Part shown: positions 55,959 to 64,000 of the stretch, piece after piece | How positions within the stretch are numbered: the stretch's first letter is position 1 | Layout: each line of letters begins with the position of its first letter | Assembly: GCF_037203605.1 (NCBI RefSeq) | Contig: NZ_JBBDHC010000006.1 | Span: forward strand, 62,001 to 126,000 | DNA from: Denitratimonas tolerans | GTDB taxonomy: Bacteria > Pseudomonadota > Gammaproteobacteria > Xanthomonadales > Xanthomonadaceae | DNA: 64,000 nucleotides | Reading direction: 5' to 3' | Program-made: the position numbers and the translations under genes | The notes under the pieces: model-generated | What the model saw: the letters and a program-made list of their open reading frames with translations, nothing else | Database searches by the model: none | Told to the model about the DNA's origin: nothing

Positions 55959-55999
55959 AAAAAAACGGGGAGCGCGCCGCATCAGCCGATGCGGCGCGC
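55959..55999 (-). terminator. Rho-independent terminator of the repeat-protein gene
   Basis: An 11-bp perfect stem (55972-55982 with 55989-55999), loop CAGCCG, followed on the minus strand by CTCCCCG and seven T (55959-55965), just past the stop at 56006. Confidence 0.85.
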
Positions 56000-56005
56000 C
56001 TTGCC

Positions 56006-58330
56006 TCAGCTGCCGCGGCGCAAGGTGATGAAGGCTCCGCCCAGCAGCAGGCCCATCATCATCAGCAGCATCTGCCAGCCGCTGGCCGGCACCAGGGTCG
56101 GCGCGGGACCGCCCAGCAGCGCGAAGCTCACCGTGATCGTGCAGGGGCCGGTGATCGGGCCGGTGGTGTAGACATTGCCCGCCAGGGTGCCGCCGCAGCC
56201 GGTGACGCTGCCGATTCCATAGCCTGCGTCAGGCGTCAGCGCATAGGTCGCCGTCGCACCATACGCTACCGTTGCCGGGCCGCTGATCGTGCCGTGACCG
56301 GCCGGTACCACCGTCGTCACCGCAATGAGGTCCACGGCGAAGTTGGCGATCACCGTGCAGTCGACGGTGACGGCACTGGTGGTGTACGAAGTGCCGGTCA
56401 GGGTGCCGCCGCAGGTACCGCCCACGCTGTCGATGTGGTGGCCGGCATCGGGCGTCAGCGTGAAGGTGATGGTGTCGCCATCAACCACGGTTTGCGCGCC
56501 CAGCGGAGCGATCGCGCCCGATGGCGTGCCGACGCTGGAGGTCACGGTGTGGGTGACCGGCGGCGTCACGGCGAAGTGGGCGATCACCGTGCAGTCGGCG
56601 GTGACGGCACTGGTGGTGTACGAAGTGCCGGTCAGGGTGCCGCCGCAGGTGCCGCCCACGCTGTCGATGTGGTGGCCGGCATCGGGCGTCAGCGTGAAGG
56701 TGATGGCATCGCCATCAAGCACGGTTTGCGCACCCAGCGGGGCGATCGCGCCCGATGGCGTGCCGACGCTGGAGGTCACGGTGTGGGTGACCGGCGCGGT
56801 GACGGTGAGCGAAACCGGCACCACGACCAGATCCGTGCCGTTGCCCGGACCGGCGTCAGGGTCATCGCTCCTGACGCACAGGTTGGCGGTGTAGCTGCCC
56901 GCCGCCAAGCCCGTGGCATCGAAGGTCACCGTCACCGGCGTGCTGGTGCCGGCGGCCGTGGTGCCGGATGCCGGGCTGACCGAAAGCCAGGGCACGCTGG
57001 CGGGCGCAGCGCAGGCCGGATCGGCACCTTCGCCATAGCCGCGGATCATCCAGTTGCCCGGGAAGTAGGCGTCGATAAGGGTCCAAGTGTCATCAGGCGG
57101 CAGAACGGGCGGCATCGGTGCCGTCGTCGCAGTCCACCAGCCGGCCCAGGAGCGCTGCTGGGGCGTGGTTTGGTCGAGGGCGGCAGGCCAATAGCTCGTC
57201 CCCGGCACTTCGAGCGCGATGACGCCGATCAGCACGTCGCCCGGGCCGCTGAACGTCACCGGTGCGGGCAGGGTATAGCTGTTCCAGGCATCCAGCGTCG
57301 CCACCGTCACCGGGTACGTGGCCAGCGGGCTGGAGCCGGGGGCCGGATCGCTGCCGCCGGTGGTGTTCTCGTAAAGGACCAGCAGCATGTCGTCGCCGAC
57401 GTTGGCCAGGCCTGACGAACCGAAGTAGACCTGCACTTCGTCCAGGGTGATGGGGAAATCGGCCACGGCCGGCGTGAAGCGATTGAGAAAGATGAACTGC
57501 TGTGTACCGCCAATCCCGATATTGTTCTCGACCGTGCCGTCATCCAGCTCCAGCGCGATCGCAGCCGTGACGGCCGCCGGCCCGTTCTTTCCGGGCAAAG
57601 CCAACGTCACTGGGCTGCGTGGCACCGGCTCCTCGTCGATCGTCCAGATCAGATCTGCCGCGCCGCTGTTGGCAATCGTCAGGGTCTGACTTGTGGTGGT
57701 GTCGCTGGCCTGGGTGCTGGCCAGCGCGGCCGGGCTCACGTCGATGTTCGGCGTGGGCGGCGGCAGGCCGCAGTCGACGGCAGAAAACGTGCCGCTGGCG
57801 CTGTGCGGGGCCGCACCCCAGCCATCGCCGGTGAGGTTCCAGGGAATGTCCCAGGGCGCACCGCTGCAGTCGGGCGGCGTCACCTCGACGCAGAACTGGA
57901 AGTTCGCGCCGGCGCTGCTGCCATTCCAGGCGCCGCAGCCAGTCGGCACAGCACCGGCGGACTGCCAGAACACCACGTTGCCCGCGGCGGTGCCCGAGAC
58001 CGGAGGCAGCGCGGCGGCGCATCCGTTGGCCACGGGCGTGCTGTTGGCGGATACCGTGCCGATCGTCCAGCCGTCCGGCAGGTCGACATCCACCCGGTCG
58101 GTGTATTCCGCGTCCGGCGAGTTGATGTTCGCGGTGAAGCAGAGTGTGGTGCTGGCCCCGGGATTGAGCAGGGCCGGTGCGGCGGCCGTGATGGCCGAGG
58201 TGCCCACGTTCTGCGGTGCCGCCTGGCGCGCGCTGAACTGGGGTGCGGCTCCGGCGGTACCGATCAGACCCAGCGCGAGAAGCACCGTCGGCAGAATGGC
58301 CCCGCCTCGTATGTGAGGTGTCGCGTTCAT
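56006..58330 (-). CDS. Secreted repeat protein with IPTL-CTERM-like tail
   Basis: A 774-residue exported protein. A signal peptide (residues 1-28, LLALGLIGTAGAA) is followed by cysteine-containing beta-rich domains and by two nearly identical 78-residue repeats with a third diverged one. The tail VPASGWQMLLMMMGLLLGGA and the following RR match the IPTL-CTERM layout (short motif, helix, basic end), although the usual IPTLSEW motif is replaced by VPASGW. Such tails are thought to direct surface sorting. ATG 58330 has AGGGG upstream; a longer start at 58411 is less likely. Confidence 0.82.
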   Translation of the reverse strand: MNATPHIRGGAILPTVLLALGLIGTAGAAPQFSARQAAPQNVGTSAITAAAPALLNPGASTTLCFTANINSPDAEYTDRVDVDLPDGWTIGTVSANSTPVANGCAAALPPVSGTAAGNVVFWQSAGAVPTGCGAWNGSSAGANFQFCVEVTPPDCSGAPWDIPWNLTGDGWGAAPHSASGTFSAVDCGLPPPTPNIDVSPAALASTQASDTTTSQTLTIANSGAADLIWTIDEEPVPRSPVTLALPGKNGPAAVTAAIALELDDGTVENNIGIGGTQQFIFLNRFTPAVADFPITLDEVQVYFGSSGLANVGDDMLLVLYENTTGGSDPAPGSSPLATYPVTVATLDAWNSYTLPAPVTFSGPGDVLIGVIALEVPGTSYWPAALDQTTPQQRSWAGWWTATTAPMPPVLPPDDTWTLIDAYFPGNWMIRGYGEGADPACAAPASVPWLSVSPASGTTAAGTSTPVTVTFDATGLAAGSYTANLCVRSDDPDAGPGNGTDLVVVPVSLTVTAPVTHTVTSSVGTPSGAIAPLGAQTVLDGDAITFTLTPDAGHHIDSVGGTCGGTLTGTSYTTSAVTADCTVIAHFAVTPPVTHTVTSSVGTPSGAIAPLGAQTVVDGDTITFTLTPDAGHHIDSVGGTCGGTLTGTSYTTSAVTVDCTVIANFAVDLIAVTTVVPAGHGTISGPATVAYGATATYALTPDAGYGIGSVTGCGGTLAGNVYTTGPITGPCTITVSFALLGGPAPTLVPASGWQMLLMMMGLLLGGAFITLRRGS
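56335..56802 (-). repeat. Two-copy 234-bp tandem repeat within the secreted protein gene
   Basis: Units at about 56335-56568 and 56569-56802 differ at few positions (for example VLDGDA versus VVDGDT), each encoding 78 residues with HTVTSSVGTPSGAIAPLG. The near identity at DNA level points to recent duplication or gene conversion. A third unit nearer the C-terminus is far more diverged. Confidence 0.85.
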
Positions 58331-58444
58331 GTGATTGCCCCTGTTGCGTGTTGAAAAAAAGAAGATGCGCGCGCCTCGGATGATCGCGCGCCGCAGCCGC
58401 TCGGAATTCATTGCCGAATTCTGACCGTAGCATGAATCTTAAAC

Positions 58445-58458
58445 GTGACCCCGATCAC
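58445..58458. promoter_or_regulatory. CRP/Clp-like site upstream of the secreted protein gene
   Basis: GTGA-CCCCGA-TCAC is a perfect inverted repeat matching the CRP/Clp core (GTGA-N6-TCAC). It lies 115 bp before ATG 58330, and a promoter starting near 58410 would place it at about -41.5. Clp regulates surface and secreted factors in Xanthomonadales. Confidence 0.55.
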
Positions 58459-58533
58459 GGAACGCCCCCGCGCGACACCTGCGCCGGAGCACCCGGGGGC
58501 ATGCGAGCCGCCGGTTCGGATGCGCTCGCAGCC

Positions 58534-59175
58534 TCAGATCAGCTTGAGCTCGAAGGCCTTGAGCACCGCGCGGGTGCGGTCGCGCACGCCGAGCTTGGAG
58601 AGGATATTGGAGACGTGGTTCTTGACCGTGCCCTCGGCCACGCCGAGCGATTCCGCCACTTCCCGATTGGAATAACCGCCCGACATCAGCCGCAGGATTT
58701 CCGTTTCGCGCTCGGTAAGCGGATCGGGGTGATCGAGCGAGGCGAAGTCGTTGCGCAGGGTCTGCATGCCCGAGAGCAGGCGCTCGGTCACCGCCGGCTG
58801 CACCAGCGACCCGCCTTCGGCCACGGTGTGGATGGCGTCAACCAGCTGTTCGAGCGAGACGTCCTTGAGCAGGAAGCCACGCGCGCCGGCCTTGAGGCCC
58901 GCGAGCACCAGCTCGTCGTCGTCGAAGGTGGTGAGAATGATGGTAGGCGGCAGCTGGCCGCGCGCCGCGAGCGCCTGCAGCGCCTCCAGGCCGCTCATCA
59001 CCGGCATGCGCATGTCCATCAGCACGACGTCGGGATTGACCTCGGGAATGGTGTCCAATGCCTGGCGGCCATCGCCGGCCTCGGCCACCACGCGGATGTC
59101 GTCCGACAGCTCCAGCAGGGAACGCACGCCCTGGCGAACCAGGGTCTGGTCGTCGACCAGGCAGACTCGGATCAT
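58534..59175 (-). CDS. NarL/FixJ family response regulator
   Basis: A 213-residue regulator. The receiver domain has Asp8 and Asp9, phospho-acceptor Asp54 (VVLMDMRMP) and Lys104. A LuxR-type helix-turn-helix (LTERETEILRLMSGGYSNRE, about 152-205) binds DNA. It overlaps the kinase gene by 4 bp. Target genes are not evident from the window. Confidence 0.95.
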   Translation of the reverse strand: MIRVCLVDDQTLVRQGVRSLLELSDDIRVVAEAGDGRQALDTIPEVNPDVVLMDMRMPVMSGLEALQALAARGQLPPTIILTTFDDDELVLAGLKAGARGFLLKDVSLEQLVDAIHTVAEGGSLVQPAVTERLLSGMQTLRNDFASLDHPDPLTERETEILRLMSGGYSNREVAESLGVAEGTVKNHVSNILSKLGVRDRTRAVLKAFELKLI

Positions 59176-60323
59176 GGGTTTCCCTCCAGGGGCAAGAAGG
59201 CATCAAGGGCGAAACCGCGCGCGCTGGCGGTGGCGATCGAAAGGCGGCCGCCGTATTCCACCAGCCGCTCGCGCATGCCGCGCAGGCCGTTGCCGACCAC
59301 CGCGTCGCTGGCACCGCGCCCGTCGTCGCGCGCGCTCAGGGCGATGCCGCCATGCGCCTGCGACAGCGTGATCCACAGGTTGTCGGCACCGGCGTGGCGC
59401 ACGGCATTGGTGATGATTTCCTGCACGCAGCGCAGGATCACCTGGGCGCGCAGCGGGTCAGTGACGGACAGGCGTTCGGGCAGATCCAGGTGGATGGCGA
59501 GCGACGGTACGCCCTGGGCCAGGGCAGCGAGCGCCTCGTGCAGGTCGATGGCACCGCCTTCCCGCAGCTGGCTGACGGCTTCGCGCACGTCGGTCAACAA
59601 GAGCCGCGCGAGCAGGTGGGCCTGCTGCACGTGTTCGCGCGCGCGGCCCTCGCTCAGGTGGGTGGCCACTTCCAGATTGAGGCTCAGGGCGGTCAGGTGG
59701 TGGCCGAGCAGGTCGTGCAGCTCGCGCGAGATGCGCACGCGCTCGTTGAGGCGGCTGGATTCGGCCAGCAGCGCGCGGGTGGCGTGCAGCTCGGAGTTCA
59801 GCCGGCGCTGTTCCTCGCGCGCCTGCGCCTGCTGGCGCGCGACCAGGCCGGTGACGAAGGCGACGGTGGAATAGCCGACGTAGAACAAGGCCTGCAGCAC
59901 CGCTTCGATGACGCTGAACTCCGGCCGCCCGGCAAACACCGGCACCAGCGCAACGTGCTGGAGCACCAGCCAGGCCAGACCGACGCGCAGCCCGAGGACC
60001 CAGGGCAGGATGCCGGCGATGACCAGCAGCAGCCCGCCGCCCAGGCCGCTGTTGGAAAAATGGCTGACCGCAATCGCACAGACCGTGATGAGCGCCAGCA
60101 GCGTGATGTCCAGCAGGCGGCGGCGCGAGCGGCCTAGCCGGGTCGTCAGGATCCAGTAGCCCAGGCCGAAGGTGAAATAGGCCACGCGCCAGGCGATCAG
60201 GTCGGTGCGAGAGAGCCCTTCGTGGAAGTACCAGCTGTTGAGGACGAGCGGGATGCCCACGCAGGCCCAGGTGAACAGGCCGGCATAGCGCAGCAGCTGG
60301 GTGTGGCTCAGGCGCGAGAGCAT
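59172..60323 (-). CDS. Sensor histidine kinase (HisKA_3/DesK-like)
   Basis: A 383-residue kinase with six N-terminal helices (residues about 12-160), then the HisKA_3 dimerisation motif ISRELHDLLGHHLTAL carrying the phospho-accepting His, an N-box in IITNAVRHAGADN and a G-box in GNGLRGMRERL. DesK- and LiaS-like kinases have this layout and sense membrane state. It is cotranscribed with the regulator downstream. Confidence 0.93.
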   Translation of the reverse strand: MLSRLSHTQLLRYAGLFTWACVGIPLVLNSWYFHEGLSRTDLIAWRVAYFTFGLGYWILTTRLGRSRRRLLDITLLALITVCAIAVSHFSNSGLGGGLLLVIAGILPWVLGLRVGLAWLVLQHVALVPVFAGRPEFSVIEAVLQALFYVGYSTVAFVTGLVARQQAQAREEQRRLNSELHATRALLAESSRLNERVRISRELHDLLGHHLTALSLNLEVATHLSEGRAREHVQQAHLLARLLLTDVREAVSQLREGGAIDLHEALAALAQGVPSLAIHLDLPERLSVTDPLRAQVILRCVQEIITNAVRHAGADNLWITLSQAHGGIALSARDDGRGASDAVVGNGLRGMRERLVEYGGRLSIATASARGFALDAFLPLEGNP

Positions 60324-60396
60324 GGTGCCATCATAGGCTCAGGCACCGCCGCTGCACCCTGCCGCAGGTCATGGGACGGCGACGCGCGCCGGCGGT

Positions 60397-61332
60397 TCAG
60401 TTCAGCCGCGACGGATCGCCGTGGCACTTCTTGAACTTGAGGCCCGATCCGCAGGGGCACGGGTCGTTGCGCCCGGGCACCTCGGCAACCCGCGTGGGGG
60501 TGCGCGGGGTCGCTTCCGCGATCCGGCTCAGATGGCATTCGTGCAGGATCTCGGGCAGGGAACCGATGACGTCGACGCGCTCGGCATAGGTCAAGGGAAG
60601 CTCATCGTCCGGAGCATCGTCCCAGTCCGCACAGGGTTCGAGTTCCCCGTCGTCCGGGTCCGCTGCCGGTACCACCTCGTCGAAGTCGCCCTCGTCGGCG
60701 AACTGGTCGAAATCATCGTCGTCCTCGTCCTCGTCCAGCGCCTCGTCGTCTTCCTCGCCCGGGAGCGCGTGCTCCCACGGTGGGGGAATCAGGTCGAATA
60801 TGTCCATCACCGCCTGGAACAGGTACTCGTCTTTCTCCAGGCGCGCCTCCCATTCCGTCGCGCGCAGGCCGTAGGCCACGCTGAAGCCCAGGGCCCAGAC
60901 CGCGCCGACGGGAAAGGGCTCGCCCTCATCGAAATCCTCTTCAGGCTCGCCCTCATCCGACGCCTCGGGCGGCACCGGCGCCTCGGCCTCATCGTCTTCG
61001 GCATCGGGGAAAAGGATCAGCGGCAGGCTTTGTGCCAGATCGCCGGTCGGCCCGCGCACGATGCGCGCGCGCGTGGCCTCCCACAGGCGCGACAGCAGAT
61101 CGCGCAGTTCGTCGGACGCCACCGCATCGCGCGAGCCCAGCACCAGCGGCATCACCTCGGCCAGCTCGATCGGTGCGCCCGGCGAGACCAGCGCGGCGCT
61201 GAACAGGCCATCCACGGCTTCCAGCGGCATCCCGCCCTGCGGCAGCCCCTCTTCGAGCAGCAGGATGGCCAGACGCTCGATGGCGTCGGCGTCGAATCGG
61301 GCGCGCGGTGCCGGGGGCGTGATCGCAGGCAT
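60397..61332 (-). CDS. UPF0149 (YecA-like) protein with SEC-C motif
   Basis: A 311-residue protein. The N-terminal UPF0149 fold (ERLAILLLEEGLPQGGMPLE) is followed by a very acidic linker (EEDDEALDEDEDDDDFDQFA) and a C-terminal SEC-C zinc motif (GRNDPCPCGSGLKFKKCHG) like that of SecA and YecA. ATG 61332 is used here; a TTG at 61344 overlapping the gshA stop (TTGA) is an alternative start. It may bind proteins or ribosomes; role unknown. Confidence 0.85.
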   Translation of the reverse strand: MPAITPPAPRARFDADAIERLAILLLEEGLPQGGMPLEAVDGLFSAALVSPGAPIELAEVMPLVLGSRDAVASDELRDLLSRLWEATRARIVRGPTGDLAQSLPLILFPDAEDDEAEAPVPPEASDEGEPEEDFDEGEPFPVGAVWALGFSVAYGLRATEWEARLEKDEYLFQAVMDIFDLIPPPWEHALPGEEDDEALDEDEDDDDFDQFADEGDFDEVVPAADPDDGELEPCADWDDAPDDELPLTYAERVDVIGSLPEILHECHLSRIAEATPRTPTRVAEVPGRNDPCPCGSGLKFKKCHGDPSRLN

Positions 61333-61340
61333 GGCAGGGC

Positions 61341-62729
61341 TCAATAGGCGAACTGGGTGAAGACCGGATCGACGCTACCGCCCCAGGCTCCGTGAAACAA
61401 GTCCAGCTTGCGCTCGGCGGGCGTCTTGTTGGAGTGCGCGATCTCGAACAGCGGATCGAGGAAATGGCCTTCATCCTCGCCGCGTGCGTTCAGGCGCGCG
61501 CGCCGCGCGAGGCCGGCGCGCGCAATCTCCAGCGCCTGGAGCGCCAGTTCGCGAACGGTGGCCTGCCGGAACGGCAGCCGCAGGCCGTGGCGCGGAACGC
61601 CATCGCGCAGCGCGTGGCGCTCGTCGCGGCTGAAGTCGCGCACCAGATTCCAGGCCGCGTCCAGCGCATCGGCGTCGTACAGCAGACCGACCCAGAACGC
61701 CGGCAGCGCGCACAGCCGGTTCCACGGCCCGCCGTCGGCACCGCGCATTTCCAGGAACGTCTTGAGGCGGACCTCGGGGAAGGCGGTGGTCATGTGGTCG
61801 GACCAGTCGCGCAGCGTGGGCAGCTCGCCCGGCAGCGCCGGCAGGCGGCCGGCAAGGAAGTCGCGGAAGCTCTGCCCCGCCGCGTCGATGTATTCGTCAC
61901 CGCGGTGCAGGAAATACATGGGCACGTCGAGCAGGTAGTCGACGTAACGCTCGAAGCCGAAGCCGTCCTCGAACACGAAGTCGAGCAGGCCGGTGCGGTC
62001 GGGATCGGTATCGGTCCAGATGTGTGAGCGATAGGAAACAAAGCCGTTGGGGCGGCCCTCGGTGAAGGGCGAGTCGGCAAAGAGCGCCGTGGCGATGGGC
62101 TGCAGCGCGAGCGAGGTGCGGAACTTCTTCACCATGTCCGCCTCGCTGGAGAAATCCAGGTTCACCTGCACCGTGCAGGTACGGGTCATCATGTCCAGGC
62201 CGAGGTCGCCGACTTTCGGCATGTAGCGGCGCATGATCTGGTAGCGGCCCTTGGGCATCCAGGGCATGTCTTCGCGCGTCCACTTGGGCTGGAAACCCAT
62301 GCCGAGGAAGCCGATGCCGAGCGGATCGGCGACGGCGCGCACGTCATCCAGGTGGCGCATGGTTTCGCAGCAGGTCTGGTGGATGGTTTCCAGCGGCGCG
62401 CCGGAAAGTTCGAGCTGGCCGGCCGGCTCCAGCGTGACCGAGGCACCGTCGCGCGACAGCCCGATCAGCTGGCCGTGTTCCTCGATGCGGTTCCAGCCCA
62501 GCGCGCCGATGCCTTCGAGCAGCGCGGCGATGCCGCGCTCGCCCGCGTAGGGCGGCGGGCGCAGCGCGAGCGCCGGGTCGCCGCCGCGATCGGGCAGGTA
62601 AAAGCCGAACTTCTCGTGCTCGGTGCCGATGCGCCAGGCGGAGGGCGGCTTGCAGCCGCTTTCCAGCGCGGCCACCAGAAGGCGGTGGTCGTGGATCGGC
62701 GTTTCCCTGACGTGGCTGGGTCCGGACAT
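61341..62729 (-). CDS. gshA: Glutamate-cysteine ligase, class II (plant/Xanthomonas type)
   Basis: A 462-residue ligase making gamma-glutamylcysteine, the first step of glutathione synthesis. GCS2-type motifs: RIGTEHEKFGF near residue 35, GFQPKWTREDMPWMPKGRY, MMTRTCTVQVNLDFSSEADM and EMRGADGGPWNRLCALPAFW. This class replaces the E. coli enzyme in Xanthomonadales and alphaproteobacteria. ATG 62729 begins MSGPSHVRET. Confidence 0.95.
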   Translation of the reverse strand: MSGPSHVRETPIHDHRLLVAALESGCKPPSAWRIGTEHEKFGFYLPDRGGDPALALRPPPYAGERGIAALLEGIGALGWNRIEEHGQLIGLSRDGASVTLEPAGQLELSGAPLETIHQTCCETMRHLDDVRAVADPLGIGFLGMGFQPKWTREDMPWMPKGRYQIMRRYMPKVGDLGLDMMTRTCTVQVNLDFSSEADMVKKFRTSLALQPIATALFADSPFTEGRPNGFVSYRSHIWTDTDPDRTGLLDFVFEDGFGFERYVDYLLDVPMYFLHRGDEYIDAAGQSFRDFLAGRLPALPGELPTLRDWSDHMTTAFPEVRLKTFLEMRGADGGPWNRLCALPAFWVGLLYDADALDAAWNLVRDFSRDERHALRDGVPRHGLRLPFRQATVRELALQALEIARAGLARRARLNARGEDEGHFLDPLFEIAHSNKTPAERKLDLFHGAWGGSVDPVFTQFAY

Positions 62730-62792
62730 GGGGTACCTCGTGGATCGGAAGCGAAGCATGGCGGCGCGCGGGCGCACCCGCAAGACGGGGAA

Positions 62793-63713
62793 TCAGCCCG
62801 ATTCGAGTCTGGCCAGCAGCGGCGCGACCAGTTCCATGCCGCGCAATGCCTGGCACCAGCGCGCCGGGATCGCGTCCACGCCGTATTCCAGGCCGGCGAT
62901 GCCGCCGGCCACGCACGCGCTGGTGTCGGTGTCATGGCCAAAGGCGACGGCGCGGCGCACGCAGTCGGCATAGCTCGCGGTCGTCTCGACGGCGGCGCGC
63001 GCCGTCCACAGGGTATCGAGCACGTAGCCGCTGCCGCCGGGCGGGTGCGGCTGCAGGATGAGATCGAGTTCGGCCGGATCGACCGCCTCGGCCAACAGCC
63101 TGCGCAGCGCCGCTTCGGCCCGCTGCCAGGGCTGCTCGGCGCGATCGAGCACCCTGCGCGCCCACAGGCAATACATCGCGCAGCACAGCTGCGAACGCAG
63201 GTGGCCATGGGTCGGCAAGCCCTGGCGCATGGCCAACTGCACCAGTTCCGCATCGTCACCGCGGTGCCAGAGCACCAGCGGCAGCACCCGCATCAGCGCA
63301 CCGTTGCCGTTTTCGCGCTCCCGCGCGGGCCCGGACCGCTCCGGCGGCACGCCGTCGCGCAGGTGCCCGATCGCCGCACCGGTCTGGATGCCGACGTCGA
63401 ACACCACGCCGTCCACCGCATAAAACCCGTCGTGCAGCCAGCGCGCCAGGCCGTCGGCGAAATGGCGCAGATCCAGGCCGTCGCAGGCCAGCAGGCTGTC
63501 GAGCAGCACCAGCGCCTGGGCCCCGTCATCACTCCAGGTACCGGGCGGCACGCCCGCGTGCGCTCGCGGGAAGCCTGCGGGCGGCCGCATCTCGATCGCC
63601 TCGATCGGCGGCAGCCGCTGCGGCGGGAAGAACTCGTAGGGTACGCCCAGCGCATCGCCGATCAGGAGGCCGACCAGACCGCCCTCGATCCGCTTGCTTC
63701 TGGAGGGTTCCAT
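62793..63713 (-). CDS. ADP-ribosylglycohydrolase family protein (DraG-like)
   Basis: A 306-residue protein. GLVGLLIGDALGVPYEFF at the start, TWSDDGAQALVLLDSL and GHDTDTSACVAGGIAG supply the acidic residues for the two-metal site of the DraG/ARH family, although the first cluster is SDDG instead of the common TDDT. It removes ADP-ribose from proteins or nucleic acid; target unknown. It lies 63 bp upstream of gshA in transcription order. Confidence 0.9.
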   Translation of the reverse strand: MEPSRSKRIEGGLVGLLIGDALGVPYEFFPPQRLPPIEAIEMRPPAGFPRAHAGVPPGTWSDDGAQALVLLDSLLACDGLDLRHFADGLARWLHDGFYAVDGVVFDVGIQTGAAIGHLRDGVPPERSGPARERENGNGALMRVLPLVLWHRGDDAELVQLAMRQGLPTHGHLRSQLCCAMYCLWARRVLDRAEQPWQRAEAALRRLLAEAVDPAELDLILQPHPPGGSGYVLDTLWTARAAVETTASYADCVRRAVAFGHDTDTSACVAGGIAGLEYGVDAIPARWCQALRGMELVAPLLARLESG

Positions 63714-63910
63714 TGCACCGCACCTCACCGATGGTTGCCGCTCGCGCACGTCACCGCGGCACCGTGCAGGATAGCGCCGCCGGCCGGGGCGGGTGACGGC
63801 CCGGCGCGCCGCCGCGGGATGCCGCAAGCGCCCTCGGTGCCTGAACCCGCGCCCCCGCGCGGTCGGGTTCGACTTGTTCCGCCTGGGCCGGGGCCTTATC
63901 TTCGCCAGCC

Positions 63911-64000
63911 ATGAGTACCCACGCCGCCTCGTTCCGCGAAGAAGTCGCCAACGCCCTGACCCACGGCATCGGTGCCGCCGTTGCCTTGGCGGCCGGTGCC
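63911..64000 (+). CDS. Hemolysin III (YqfA/TrhA) family protein, N-terminal part
   Basis: Thirty codons are visible: MSTHAASFREEVANALTHGI followed by a Gly/Ala-rich segment. The pattern EEVANALTHGIGA is the start of hemolysin III/PAQR family membrane proteins. A possible promoter (TTGTTC at 63874-63879, 16 bp, TTATCT at 63896-63901) would start transcription within a few bases of ATG 63911, leaving almost no leader. The rest lies beyond the window. Confidence 0.8.
   Translation, partial: MSTHAASFREEVANALTHGIGAAVALAAGA

Overview
The window is high-GC DNA (flanks near 70% by eye) with a Gammaproteobacteria / Lysobacterales (Xanthomonadales) character. This is inferred from the plant/Xanthomonas-type class II glutamate-cysteine ligase, a full-length FadE-type acyl-CoA dehydrogenase behind a TetR/hydrolase pair, a TonB receptor beside a TIGR02466-like oxygenase, an IPTL-CTERM-like surface protein, and FNR/Anr-like and CRP/Clp-like boxes. 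No species can be named.

Layout. 1-25 kb is mostly chromosomal housekeeping. It holds the tail of a DUF4175/BatA-type membrane operon, ffh (minus), a YpjD-like cytochrome assembly protein plus a PilZ protein, and radA with a methyltransferase. Next come a TonB-dependent receptor with its putative 2OG-Fe(II) oxygenase, and a divergent TetR / hydrolase-fadE-DUF4442 lipid module. An MFS carrier, a GMC oxidoreductase, a VapBC pair, a CopB-type metal ATPase and a cytochrome c fused to a barrel-like domain follow. 25.4-43.0 kb is one tightly packed minus-strand defence operon of eight genes. In transcription order they are a DUF1998 helicase, a DrmD-like SNF2 helicase, an Eco57I/DrmMI-like adenine methylase, an AAA/OLD-like ATPase, a PIN nuclease, an RNA-ligase-fold protein, a DUF262-DUF1524 (GmrSD-like) nuclease and an HNH nuclease. 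The genes overlap by 1-8 bp or lie 11 bp apart. A 10-G tract sits at the start of the first gene, and a complete IS5-family element (43095-44278) lies just upstream of its likely promoter. 44.3-46 kb holds a Tat-signal protein of unknown function, tRNA-Met and tRNA-Val, and a 132-bp MITE whose ends resemble those of the IS. 46-64 kb returns to ordinary genes: an AlkA-like glycosylase, a penicillin acylase family protein, a Gld-like ABC transporter operon, an SRPBCC protein, a repeat-bearing secreted protein, a NarL-type two-component pair, a UPF0149/SEC-C protein, gshA, an ADP-ribosylglycohydrolase and the start of a hemolysin III family gene.

How the genes work together. The defence operon looks like a DISARM-type core (methylase plus two helicases, one resembling a DrmA-DrmB fusion) linked to an effector cassette. 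In that cassette an ATPase could sense attack, the PIN protein could cut RNA, and the RNA ligase could repair the damage. Two HNH nucleases, one GmrSD-like, may add restriction of modified DNA. This is inference from domain content and gene overlap. The assembly as a whole is the most likely undescribed system in the window. Elsewhere, the TetR/hydrolase/FadE/DUF4442 genes form a fatty-acyl module with a shared operator, and the cytochrome gene carries an FNR/Anr-type box placed for activation at low oxygen.
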